Positions 38,071-46,959 of a stretch of 64,000 nt of DNA are shown piece by piece. Both the position numbers and the translations under genes were made by a program. Each line of letters begins with the position of its first letter. Positions within the stretch are counted from its first letter, which is position 1. Location: assembly GCA_963820395.1 (NCBI GenBank), contig CAWGAE010000012.1, forward strand, positions 1 through 64,000, given 5' to 3'. The notes under the pieces were generated by a model. It was not told where the DNA came from and did not search any database. It was given only the letters and a program-made list of their open reading frames with translations. The DNA is from DATFVJ01 sp963820395 (lineage in GTDB: Bacteria; Actinomycetota; Actinomycetes; Streptosporangiales; Streptosporangiaceae).

Positions 38071-38271
38071 TTGGCGAAGAAGCGGTGCACGTTTAGCGTT
38101 GTTTCTATCGCAGTACGGTCCGCCCCGCTTGTGCCGCCGCTATTCCCGCCCGATGCCGACGAGTACGGGCTCGGCCTTAGTGCAGTCCGCCCCATCGAAG
38201 ATGACGACTCCTGGAAGCAGAAGATTGACCTGCTCCTCGCAGATCCGGTCCCTGTCGTTCAGCTTCACTAA
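38071..38271 (+). CDS. Short ORF, candidate precursor peptide
   Basis: 66 codons from TTG (an in-frame stop stands three codons upstream, so no other start fits). The N-terminus is basic (MAKKRCTFSVVSIAVRS), then a proline-rich PLVPPLFPPDADEYGLGL, then an acidic tail with Trp and Lys (EDDDSWKQKIDLLLADPVP). No good ribosome site is seen. Its composition differs from the arginine-rich shadow frames nearby. The first 44 codons recur unchanged at 45538. It could be a ligase substrate; that is a guess from position. Confidence 0.4.
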   Translation: MAKKRCTFSVVSIAVRSAPLVPPLFPPDADEYGLGLSAVRPIEDDDSWKQKIDLLLADPVPVVQLH

Positions 38272-38559
38272 ACCAGCCGGTCAGAGCCATGATCCATGAT
38301 CGCCAGATAGGCTAAGTGGCATTGCGCCTAGACGTGCCAACCGCGAATCGGGACACTCTGCCGCGAGAACGACGGTAGAGGCAGTTGCGGCCAACGCGTT
38401 GCGTGAGCTAGCTTGACGACGGGACTACCGATCTTCCCCTCGGTCAGGATCCTTCCCCTTCTCGGTCTGCCACCGGTACGTTGATGCCTCTGACCAGTAC
38501 CTCGCCCCGGCAGCCCGGCCCTCTGATCCCACGGATCAGAGGGCCGTAGTGCCTCCTCG

Positions 38560-38850
38560 TGGCGGCCCGTTCGACTTCACCCCGCCAGCCTGCCTGAACC
38601 ACGTGAAAGCCAGCATCTGGCCGACCCGGCGGGTCTTGTGGAACCAGCAGCGGCCCTCCTTGATCTCGGGGAAGACTTCCCGCAGGGCGCTCCAGAACGC
38701 CAGCGCCCCGTCGCCGAAGGCCAGCACCCCGGGGGGCGCGTAATCGCCGGGCGGCAGAGCCGGTAGAGCTTGGTGCAGACCAGCGTGTCGCCGGGCCGCA
38801 GGTAGTCCAGGCAGGCGGCGAACTGGGGCCGCTCGGCGAGCTTGCGGCTC
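38560..38850 (-). pseudogene. Fused scar: resolvase N-terminal and IS256 fragments
   Basis: On the minus strand, LAERPQFAACLDYLRPGDTL (typical of resolvases) is joined to FGDGALAFWSALREVFPEIK and GRCWFHKTRRVGQML, typical of IS256 transposases. Two unrelated mobile genes were spliced together by deletion. From 38851 to 39183 I see no gene. Confidence 0.6.
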
Positions 38851-39239
38851 CCGCAGTGTCAGGCAAGATCCGCTGCCTCCAGTGCGGCGTGCTGGACCTG
38901 GGGGTTCGTCCGCATCTTCATGGCTTCTCCACGTGGAATGCAGCATTTCTTCACTCTCGCCCGTTTGCATCCCCCTGTACTCTTGCGTACAGTACGTGGC
39001 CAGGCGGGCGGGCGATCCTCAGAGCGCGGGCCGAGACCACCAAGGGATGTTCACCGCGGAGAACATCGTGGTACTACTGACCTCTCGGTAAGTAAGACGG
39101 GTGCTATCGCGGTTTCAACCATGAGAAGAGTGGCCGTAAAGGACAAGATCGAGGGTCGCGGGTTTCCAGCCGCCGGATGAGACGAATAGCGCGTTGGACG
39201 ATGTTCTTCAGCGCGCCATGGCCAGCCAGGAAGGCAGCT

Positions 39240-40250
39240 ATGCGCGACCTGTCCCAGGCGAAGTTCAGCTTTGTCACCCGAGGCCTGGGCTCGAGAGCCC
39301 TCACGATCGCCCATGCACGGCAGCGGTCGGCGCAGGGTGATCTTGTCGTGGCCCGTGTCGAGGCGCTTGGCCAGCATGATTGCCTGGAGGACCGGTATGG
39401 CCGTCGCGTCCGGCTTTATGGTGGTGACCTCGTCGTCGGAGCGTATGGCAACCGTTACGCCACAGACTTCTACGAAGGCTATGTTCCGGCCGGTCCCCAA
39501 ACGCATTTGCTCACGGCCGGCGGGGTGATCGGCACGGTAGCCTCGGCCCACGTCCGGTGCGGCAAGCCGACAGTGCTGGAGGTCATCGGAGCGCTGGCCG
39601 ACGGGTCGGGAACACCCCTGAGGCTGGCCGACCTGGCGCGCCCTGCACCGCCCGCCGCGGATCCACGTCCGGCCACGCTGGTGGTGGTGGGGTCGGGGAT
39701 GAATGCGGGCAAGACGACAACGGCCGCGGGCGTCATCCGGGGCTGGGCCCGGGCCGGCCTGCGGGTGGGTGCCGGGAAGGCGACCGGCTCGGGTAGCGGC
39801 AAGGACCGTTGGGTCTACGTCGACGCAGGTGCTCACTCGGTCCTGGACTTCCTGGACTTCGGTATGCCGTCCACATTCGGGTACCCGGCGGATCACCTGG
39901 TGGCCACGATGCACGCGATTCGTGACGCCTTGGCTGCCGAGGGTGCCACGCATGTGGTCGTCGAGATCGCCGACGGCCTGCTGCAGGCCCAGACCCGGGA
40001 GCTGCTGGCCACGCTGCCGGCGTTCGCCGACTCGGTTGTGCTCGCGGTCCGCGACGCTTTGGGGGCGGTGGGCGCCCAGGGTGTGCTGGCTTCGGCGGGC
40101 GTGCGGGTCAGCGCGCTGAGCGGGCTGGTCAGTGCCAGCCCGCTGGCCGCTCGGGAGGCAGCGGACGCCACCGGTCTGCACGTGCTGACGCCGGACGAAC
40201 TGGCGGCCGGCGCCGCCCTTGACATTTTGCGGTCACCGCAGTGGGCCTGA
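39240..40250 (+). CDS. P-loop NTPase, DUF1611/MobB-like (copy C)
   Basis: 336 residues, nearly identical to copy A (GSGMNAGKTTTA Walker A). The leader differs: AGGAAGGCAGCT precedes the ATG instead of AGGAGGGCATTC, and the shared sequence starts only ~55 bases before the gene. First gene of the only complete P-loop/protease/exporter operon in the window. Confidence 0.7.
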   Translation: MRDLSQAKFSFVTRGLGSRALTIAHARQRSAQGDLVVARVEALGQHDCLEDRYGRRVRLYGGDLVVGAYGNRYATDFYEGYVPAGPQTHLLTAGGVIGTVASAHVRCGKPTVLEVIGALADGSGTPLRLADLARPAPPAADPRPATLVVVGSGMNAGKTTTAAGVIRGWARAGLRVGAGKATGSGSGKDRWVYVDAGAHSVLDFLDFGMPSTFGYPADHLVATMHAIRDALAAEGATHVVVEIADGLLQAQTRELLATLPAFADSVVLAVRDALGAVGAQGVLASAGVRVSALSGLVSASPLAAREAADATGLHVLTPDELAAGAALDILRSPQWA

Positions 40251-41335
40251 CGCCGGTCGCCGCATACGTGACCCGCAACGGGCCGCCGCCGGGCCGGCCC
40301 GCACAAGTGTTGCTCGATGTCCGCGAGGTGCTGCCGTACACGGTTCGCGCGCCCGGTCTGACCGTCGCCGATGTGCGGGGCGGCCCTCTGTTGTCCGACG
40401 AGCGGCGCCTGACAAGTGATCCCGGCCGCGGTGGGGACCCGCTGTCGGAGCCGGCGTTGGACGCGGGCGCGCGGGCTTTCGCGCTGACCAATGTCGCCTG
40501 GTGGGCGCGGCGGCTGCTCGGCTGGGTCGAGGGGGAGCTGGGCCGCACCCTGCCGCCGCTACGGATCCTGGTCGGCAGCCACGCGCGCGGCATGAAGCGC
40601 TGGGGTGGAGGTCACTACCGGCTGCCTGCGGCCAGCTACAGCGAGCTGCCCGAAGACTCCCCGGTCGACCCCGCCGGTGAAGTCCACCTCGGCTCCGGCC
40701 GGGCCTATGTCGAGCACGAGGGGGCGCGGTACCTGCACGCGCCGGGGCACAACCCGGCCATCGTGAGCCACGAGGTCGCTCACCACGTGTGCCGGCACGT
40801 GGCGGACTTCCGGCTGAACCGGCTGCGCCCGCCGCAGCAGCAGACCAACCGGCGTACCCCCGTCGAGGAAGGCACCTGTGACTATCTGGCTGCGGTCATG
40901 GTCGGGCATCCCGACATCTACGGCTGGCAGCGCCGCCAGACCCCGGTGACCGACCCACGGCGGCGGTGCCTGTCCGCGCCGTGGACCATGGCCGACTTCC
41001 AGGGCTACGGCACCGATCCGCACACCGACGGGACGATCTGGGCCTGCGCGTTGTGGCAGGCGCGGTGTCGCGCAGCGGAGACCGGCCATCCTGCCGCAGC
41101 GGTAGACGCCATGCTGTTGCGCGGCCTGGCCCGGCTGGGCGGCCGGCACGCCGGCGACCGGGGCCCGGAGGCCCGCCGATACAGAAGAGACTTCGGGACG
41201 CTGCTGTCAGCGATGCTGGAGGCCGGCTCCGACGGGCCGCTCGTGGCAGGCATCGAGGCGGCGATGGCGGCTCGTGGCATCCGTCCCGGCTGGTCCAACG
41301 ACCGGGCGCGGGAGGTGGCACGAGGTTGCCCGTGA
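40241..41335 (+). CDS. HExxH zinc metallopeptidase (copy C)
   Basis: 364 residues with HEVAHH and the EEGTCDYLA third-ligand block. The GTG start overlaps the P-loop gene by 10 bases and the stop overlaps the exporter start. A few substitutions separate it from copy A (for example VLPYTVRAPG versus VLADTVRAPG). Intact. Confidence 0.75.
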   Translation: MGLTPVAAYVTRNGPPPGRPAQVLLDVREVLPYTVRAPGLTVADVRGGPLLSDERRLTSDPGRGGDPLSEPALDAGARAFALTNVAWWARRLLGWVEGELGRTLPPLRILVGSHARGMKRWGGGHYRLPAASYSELPEDSPVDPAGEVHLGSGRAYVEHEGARYLHAPGHNPAIVSHEVAHHVCRHVADFRLNRLRPPQQQTNRRTPVEEGTCDYLAAVMVGHPDIYGWQRRQTPVTDPRRRCLSAPWTMADFQGYGTDPHTDGTIWACALWQARCRAAETGHPAAAVDAMLLRGLARLGGRHAGDRGPEARRYRRDFGTLLSAMLEAGSDGPLVAGIEAAMAARGIRPGWSNDRAREVARGCP

Positions 41336-43116
41336 TCTCCCGCGCGGGGCCGGGCCTGTTGCCGACGCTGTGGCGGTTCCGGGCCTACGGCCGCCCGCAC
41401 CGGCGCCTGCTGCTGCTGGGGGTACTGTGCCGGATCGGTGAGCTGCTGGCCGACCTGGCGGTCCCGTGGCCGATCGCGCTGGTCATCGACGGCGTCCTCG
41501 GGCACGGCCGGCTGCACGGGCTGCAGGGGGCGGTCGTCCGCGGGGCCGGCGTGTCCGGGGTCGGCCTGCTGGTGCTGGCCGCGGTGGCCTCGCTCGTGTT
41601 CACCCTGTTGTCCGGGGCGCTGGACTACCTCGGCGACCGGGTGATGAACAGCGCCGGGGAGCGGATCACGGCCAGCATCCGGGCCGATGTCTTCAGCCGC
41701 CTGCTGCGGCTGCCCATGGGCTTCCATGACCGCCGCAGCGTCGGCGAGCTCACCAGCCGGATGTCTTCGGACACCGACCGGATCGAGGACAGCCTGATCG
41801 GCGTGTTCTCCACCCTGCTGCCCGGTGTGATGACGCTCGGCGGCCTGGCTGCGGTGATCACCGCGCTGGACTGGCGGCTGGGCCTGATCGCCCTGTCCGC
41901 GGCCCCGCTGGTCTTCTTCGCCGCCCAGCGGTACAGCCGGCTGACCCGTCAGGCGGCCCGGGCCCGGCGTGCCGCCGAGGGGCAGCTGGCGGCGCTCACC
42001 GCCGAGACGATCACGGGCATCCGGACGGTCCACGTGGCGGGCAGCCAAACCGTGCACGAGCAGGAGTTCGCCCGCTACAACGGGACGGCGCTGCGGGCCG
42101 GGCTGCGGGCAGTCGACCTGCGTGCCCGGTTCACCCCCCTGCTCGAAGTCACCTCCGCCTGCGGCACCGCGGGCCTGCTCCTCGCCGGCGGCTACGGGGC
42201 CCTGCGGGGATGGTGGACCGCCGGGATCCTCGTCGTCGCACTGGCCTACTTCCGCGACATGCTGGGCCCGCTTCGCGGCATCTCAAGCCTGTCGCTCACC
42301 TTGACCACCGGGGCCGCCTCGGCCGAACGGGTGGCGGAGATCCTCGACGTGCCCGACCACCGGCGGCCGGACCACCCGCGGCCGGGTCCGGCGCCCGCAC
42401 GGCTCGAACCATCGGTCCGCTTCGAGGCCGTCGGCCTCGACTACGGCCGCGGGCCGGTGCTCACCGATCTGGACCTGGACGTGCCGGCCGGCACCCGGCT
42501 CGCCCTGTCCGGCCCGAACGGGTCCGGCAAGACCTCCGTCCTGGCGCTCATCGCCGGCCTGTATCACCCGGCCACCGGACGCGTCCTGATCGGCGGGCAG
42601 GACGTGCAAGATCTCGATAACAGCGTGCTGCGCGGCTATGTGTCGGTCGTCCTGCAAGACACCTTCCTTTTCTCTGGTTCAGTGTTCGACAATGTCCTGC
42701 TCGGCCGGCCCGGCGCATCCCCGGACGAGGTGATGCAGGCCTGCGCCGCGGCAGGCGTACTCGAGTTCACCGACAAGCTGCCCGACGGGCTCTCCACCCG
42801 GCTCGGCGACCGCGGGGTTGGGCTGTCCGGAGGCCAGCGGCAGCGCGTCGGCATCGCCCGGGCCCTGCTGCGCGACTCGCCCATCGTGTTGCTCGACGAG
42901 CCCACCTCCGGCCTGGACCTGGCCGCCGAACGGAGGCTCATCGACGCGCTCAACCGGCTGATGCGCGGCCGCACGGTCATCATGACCACACACCGCCCCG
43001 CGCTGCTCGACCTGGCCGACCGCACCGAGACGCTGCGCGAAGGCCGCCTTGTCGCCCGCGTAAACCCGCCCTCACCGCCGAAAACGCGGTCCGGCTCGGG
43101 CAACCGGGCCGGGTGA
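41332..43116 (+). CDS. ABC exporter, transmembrane and ATPase domains fused (copy C)
   Basis: 594 residues. The transmembrane part (residues ~1-330) has six hydrophobic helices and the loop LPMGFHDRRSVGELTSRMSS. The ATPase part has Walker A GPNGSGKTS, Q-loop VVLQDTFLFSG, signature LSGGQRQRVGIARALL, Walker B IVLLDEPTSGLD and the H-loop TTHRP. All catalytic residues are present. Such half-transporters work as homodimers and export peptides, lipids or drugs; no C39 peptidase domain is fused, which could explain the separate metallopeptidase. Confidence 0.9.
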   Translation: MISRAGPGLLPTLWRFRAYGRPHRRLLLLGVLCRIGELLADLAVPWPIALVIDGVLGHGRLHGLQGAVVRGAGVSGVGLLVLAAVASLVFTLLSGALDYLGDRVMNSAGERITASIRADVFSRLLRLPMGFHDRRSVGELTSRMSSDTDRIEDSLIGVFSTLLPGVMTLGGLAAVITALDWRLGLIALSAAPLVFFAAQRYSRLTRQAARARRAAEGQLAALTAETITGIRTVHVAGSQTVHEQEFARYNGTALRAGLRAVDLRARFTPLLEVTSACGTAGLLLAGGYGALRGWWTAGILVVALAYFRDMLGPLRGISSLSLTLTTGAASAERVAEILDVPDHRRPDHPRPGPAPARLEPSVRFEAVGLDYGRGPVLTDLDLDVPAGTRLALSGPNGSGKTSVLALIAGLYHPATGRVLIGGQDVQDLDNSVLRGYVSVVLQDTFLFSGSVFDNVLLGRPGASPDEVMQACAAAGVLEFTDKLPDGLSTRLGDRGVGLSGGQRQRVGIARALLRDSPIVLLDEPTSGLDLAAERRLIDALNRLMRGRTVIMTTHRPALLDLADRTETLREGRLVARVNPPSPPKTRSGSGNRAG

Positions 43117-43339
43117 CCGTCCCCTCAAAACCAGGGCCGGAGCAGCGCCCATCGTTGCACCTTCTGGGGTGCGTCTTCCTTACCTCCGGTGTGCTTGTGC
43201 GTCCCGTCTGACCAGGGTCCGCGCTGCGGCCCGCCTCGGATCGCATGCCAATCTGGGATCGGCTCACCGCAGTTGTGAACACAGGACCAGGAGCGGGCTC
43301 ACGGCTCCGGGGGCGGGTCGGTAGCCGTGCGACGTGGGG

Positions 43340-43645
43340 AGACCAGAAGGCGGCACCTTCGTTGGTCGGCATCTGGTCCACGAGGCATGCACGTGGGCAA
43401 GCGCGGCGGTGAACGGCGCGCTCCAGGTCGACCTGTTCGGGCAGGCGAACGCGAGCCGGGTGCACGGGGTGATCTTTTCCGGTTTCGGCGGCCAGGCCGA
43501 CTTTGTGGTCGGCGCGTTGCATTCGCCCGGTGGCCGGGCGGTCATCGCCCTTCCAGCACAGCTTCATCGTCAGCGAACAGGGCACCGCGGCGATCTGGGG
43601 TAATGACGCCGCCACCGCTAGCGGCAATTCTGGGCGTCTGGTCGC
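43340..43645 (+). pseudogene. Acetyl-CoA hydrolase/transferase fragment
   Basis: NGALQVDLFGQANASRVHGV and SGFGGQADFVVGALHSPGG, then VIALPA, match the C-terminal domain of acetyl-CoA hydrolase/4-hydroxybutyrate CoA-transferases; a frameshift leads to SFIVSEQGTAAIWGNDAA. Only about 100 residues remain. It separates copy C from copy D2. Confidence 0.7.
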
Positions 43646-43734
43646 CGTCCCCGGCTAGCTTGGGCGCTGCCGGTTGTCGCGGTGGGCGGTTGTGAGGCCC
43701 TATTGCTGTATTTCTTGCCGTAGAGCCATGGCGG

Positions 43735-43885
43735 CGCTCGACTGGCGGCTGGGCCTCATCGCTGTGGGTGCACCCGCCGCTTCATCGCCGGTCTCTCTCA
43801 CGCAGCCACACCGCACGCGTCCTCATCGGGTGGCAGGACGTGCAAAGTCTTGAGAACAGCGTCCTGCGCAGCCCACGTCTCGGCT
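43735..43885 (+). pseudogene. ABC exporter remnant (copy D2)
   Basis: Same deleted exporter scar as at 36325: ALDWRLGLIAVGAP and VLIGWQDVQSLENSVLR. Both copies share the deletion, so it predates the D1/D2 duplication. Confidence 0.7.
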
Positions 43886-43969
43886 GTCCTCACTATCAGC
43901 GATGCTTGAGGCCCGGCCCCGGTGAGTCGCTCGTGGCAGTCATCGAGCGGGCATGGCGGCACGTGGTAT

Positions 43970-45493
43970 CTATCCTGGCTGGTCGTAGGCGTCACCCCCG
44001 CCGAAACCACCGCGGCGGCACTGTCCGGACGGCTCGGGGGCGAGCAGGACTGTGTTCCCGCATGCGCCTCGGCGCACATTGATCACCACGTCTTGGGCGG
44101 AGACGTCTGGCCCCATGTGACGCACTGAGACGCTTGCCGCCGCGCCGTCGATGATGAAGGGGCTGAGTACGAACGGCACCTGCGCAGTGGTCTGCTGCCC
44201 GGAGTCTCGATCGCGGAACGGCATCGTAAGGCGAGCGGGTTCGACGCGGTGCTGCAGGAACAGCGGCGATTTGCGGGCGGCACGGACGATAGCCGGCAGC
44301 CAGTCCTGTTCCGGGATCTGTTTTCCAAACAGCACATCGAAGTCTCCGGCCCTGCGGCTGGAGCCGAGGCTCGCGACCGAGCCCGCGTAGGCGTGACGGT
44401 ACGTACGGCTTGAGCGGCTAGGCTTTACGACGAGTCGGTCACGCTCATCGACCGCCACACGCAGCAGCTTCTCGTGCGCACCGGGATCCCGGTCCAAGCC
44501 CAGGCAGGCAGTCCACGGAACGTGGGTGCGCACCAAAGCGCGATCAGCCGGGGCGAGCAAGCCCGCATCGCAGTCCTCGTGGAGCCAAGCCAGGACCGCC
44601 TTCGAGGAGATGAGGATCGATTCCGTGCGGGGGAACAGCTGGACGGTCCCGGCACGGTCAGCGGTGCGCAGCGCGGCGAGTCCGCCGCCGTCGTCCACGA
44701 TCCGCTCGCTGGAGCTCCACTCGATCAGCACGAGGTCGATCGGCACATCGGCGGCGAGCAGCCGACCGCTGGCGTCCAGGCGCAGGTCGACGAGGTCGGC
44801 CTGGACCACCTCGAGGCCCACCCTCCGGGCCTCGGCCACAATGGGCGATTCGCCCGTCTCGTGGCGGCGGCGGTGGAGCGCGCCGGTCCTGTCGATCACC
44901 CGATACCTGGGAAGGAGCAGTCGGCCTCGGCCGCCCCGCCAGACGTCGGCCCGGAGGGTCCGGGCTAGCGCCGCGGAGCGCGCGGTCACCGTGGAAGGCG
45001 GCGGGCGCAGACCGCTGTGCGGACACAGCCGCGCGTAAGCTTCGGCGAGTCGGGGTGCCTCCGTTCTGCCGCCGAGCCGTACGCCGTTGTTGAATTCGAG
45101 AAAGCGGGGCCGCCCCTGTTCGATCAGGACGTCCGGGCGGGCGTACCGGGTGAGTTCGGCGGCCACCAGCGGCCGATCCGGATCCATCAGCGGGAGATCA
45201 TGGGCGTAGCGGAGCACCCGGTGGAGTTCACCGAGGGTCGAGGCACGGCGACGGCACGCGTCCACGGCCAGGTGCAACAGCCGGACCGAGAGCGCTTCGA
45301 GACCCCTGTAGGACTGTTCCCCGATGACCACCGGCCGGAGTGGTTCCCAGCGCCTGCCGTCCGACTCAGCGCCTTGGTGGGACACCCATCCGGCCGCGGC
45401 TGTTCGGCGGGCCAGGAACTCCTGGCGGAAAACCTCGGGGAGCCCGTCCCAGGCATCGTAAATCCGGAGGTCGAGAAGTTCGCCATCAACCAT
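43970..45493 (-). CDS. Circularly permuted ATP-grasp-like ligase (copy D2), altered loop
   Basis: 507 residues, closely similar to copy D1 except for one block: where D1 has KPADGKSGNDVLFG, this copy has KPSRSSRTYRHAYAG followed by further new residues before FDVLFG. The change adds 20 residues in frame, right after the Lys expected to contact nucleotide. The rest, including RFLEFNNGVRLGGR and GPDVSAQDVVI, is preserved. It may have lost or changed activity. Confidence 0.55.
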   Translation of the reverse strand: MVDGELLDLRIYDAWDGLPEVFRQEFLARRTAAAGWVSHQGAESDGRRWEPLRPVVIGEQSYRGLEALSVRLLHLAVDACRRRASTLGELHRVLRYAHDLPLMDPDRPLVAAELTRYARPDVLIEQGRPRFLEFNNGVRLGGRTEAPRLAEAYARLCPHSGLRPPPSTVTARSAALARTLRADVWRGGRGRLLLPRYRVIDRTGALHRRRHETGESPIVAEARRVGLEVVQADLVDLRLDASGRLLAADVPIDLVLIEWSSSERIVDDGGGLAALRTADRAGTVQLFPRTESILISSKAVLAWLHEDCDAGLLAPADRALVRTHVPWTACLGLDRDPGAHEKLLRVAVDERDRLVVKPSRSSRTYRHAYAGSVASLGSSRRAGDFDVLFGKQIPEQDWLPAIVRAARKSPLFLQHRVEPARLTMPFRDRDSGQQTTAQVPFVLSPFIIDGAAASVSVRHMGPDVSAQDVVINVRRGACGNTVLLAPEPSGQCRRGGFGGGDAYDQPG

Positions 45494-45537
45494 ATTGGAA
45501 ATGTATCAGAGGTGACCGCCCCTCCGCCTAAATCCAT

Positions 45538-45706
45538 TTGGCGAAGAAGCGGTGCACGTTTAGCGTTGTTTCTATCGCAGTACGGTCCGCCCCGCTTGTG
45601 CCGCCGCTATTCCCGCCCGATGCCGACGAGTACGGGCTCGGCCTTAGTGCAGTCCGCCCCATCGAAGATCAGGGCGTTGATCAAAGTCGGGGTTTGGGAC
45701 TCTGAC
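45538..45706 (+). pseudogene. Short ORF, truncated copy
   Basis: The first 44 codons from TTG are identical to the ORF at 38071. After PIED the sequence departs (QGVDQSRGLGL) and stops, so the acidic C-terminal part (DDSWKQKIDLLL onward) is missing. The duplication junction explains the truncation. Confidence 0.5.
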
Positions 45707-45764
45707 CTGCGGTAACGGTCTGGCTGGACAATCCGCGGTTGACGTGGGTATTTGTGACCGGTGA

Positions 45765-46878
45765 CGTCGTTGTGGCGCCGATCAGCCAGCTTCGCCGGTC
45801 CGGCTGCTGGCTGAGAGAGCCGGACTGGAGATGTCGTCGGCGTCGGTGTCGGCGTTGTTCACCAAGCAGCCGTCCCTGCTGAAGCTGACCACTCGCAGCG
45901 CTCTGCACCGCCCTGCAGTGCACCCTGGACGACCTGTTCGACATCGACACGACCCCCGTTGAACGGCCCGCAGAGCCCACCCCGGCCGCTGCCCGTCGGC
46001 AACGCCGCCTGGACGCCATCCCCACCGCCCTCCAGCCCGCCGCGATCGCTTTCAGTGAGCACGAACTGGCCGGACGGCTGCGGGCTCAGCACGCCGGAAC
46101 CCGGCCGCCCGCTCACAACACGATCGAAAGCCACCTCACCTCGGTGCGAGACCTTGCCCAGTTCCTCATCGCGAGCAGGGGAATCGCCGGCTGGCCGACC
46201 GTGAACACCGGCGACATCGAGGCGTTCCTCGCCACCCAGCCCTCAACCGCCGCTCACCGGCTGGCCGGGCTGCGCCGGTTCTTCCGCTTCGCCGCCCGCC
46301 GGCGGGTGATCCTCACCGACCCCGCCAAGACCGTCACGGTCTCCCAGCCACAAGGGTTCCGCGGTCCCAGCCTGACCCGCGACCAGCAGCGCGAACTGTT
46401 CCGGCGCTGGACCAGCAGCCGGGACGACGTCCACCCGCACGAGGCGCTGACCGGGTTGCTCGCCCTGATCCACGGAGCCACCACCCCAGGAGATCCGGTA
46501 CCTGACCGTCGAGGCGATCGCCCCGGCCCCCCGGGCCGTCACACTGCGGGACGGCCGCAGCCGACCCCGCTCGATCCGTGGACCCAGGCCGCCGTCGAAG
46601 CCTGTCTCGCCCACCGGCAGGCGCTCAACTCCACGAACCCGCACCTGCTCGTCACGCTGCAGACCAAGGCGACCAGGGCCCCATCCGGCGACAGCTACGT
46701 CAAGAACATCCTCGCCCCGGCCGGAATCCGGCCCCGGATTCTGCGCTCCTCCCGCCTGCTCGGCCTCGTCAACACCGCCGACCCCAAACTCGTCGCCACC
46801 GCCTACGGCATGACCTACGACGCCGTCACCGCCTACCTCGCCGACCGCGTCGACCCCACCCGGCTGCCGAACCCGTGA
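45765..46878 (+). pseudogene. XRE-HTH and tyrosine-recombinase-like gene with frameshifts
   Basis: VRLLAERAGLEMSSASVSAL and FTKQPSLLKLTT form an HTH; a frameshift leads to ALCTALQCTLDDLFDID. Then comes a SAM-like core-binding domain (SHLTSVRDLAQFLIASRG, RLAGLRRFFRFAARRRVI), and a tail PHLLVTLQTKATRAPSGDSY with GMTYDAVTAYLADRVDPTRL. Near 46489 the frame slips (the correct reading is QEIRYLTVEAI) and returns near 46560. The catalytic Arg/His pattern is degenerate. Probably a dead mobile-element gene. Confidence 0.6.
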
Positions 46879-46959
46879 ACTCCAGGCAGCACCGTGCACA
46901 TGATCACGCGAACATGTGCGCTTTGGCGAAGTACTGGATGCGGGTCTGCTCAGAGATCA

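Larger units (their letters stand above)
36325..38202. repeat. Direct repeat D1 (pairs with 43735-45669)
   Basis: The segment with the ABC remnant, ATP-grasp-like gene and front of the short ORF recurs 7.4 kb downstream in the same orientation. The copies are very similar; the second is longer mainly through a ~65-bp replaced block. Similarity stops exactly inside the short ORF, at ATCGAAGAT. Confidence 0.85.
39184..41946 (+). repeat. Long inverted repeat, arm C (pairs with 1-2763)
   Basis: Collinear and inverted relative to the left window end, with no net indel. The homology may extend further, as arm A continues beyond the window. Confidence 0.9.
43735..45669. repeat. Direct repeat D2 (pairs with 36325-38202)
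   Basis: Second copy of the ABC remnant, ATP-grasp-like gene and front of the short ORF. Ends at ATCGAAGAT inside the ORF. Confidence 0.85.
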
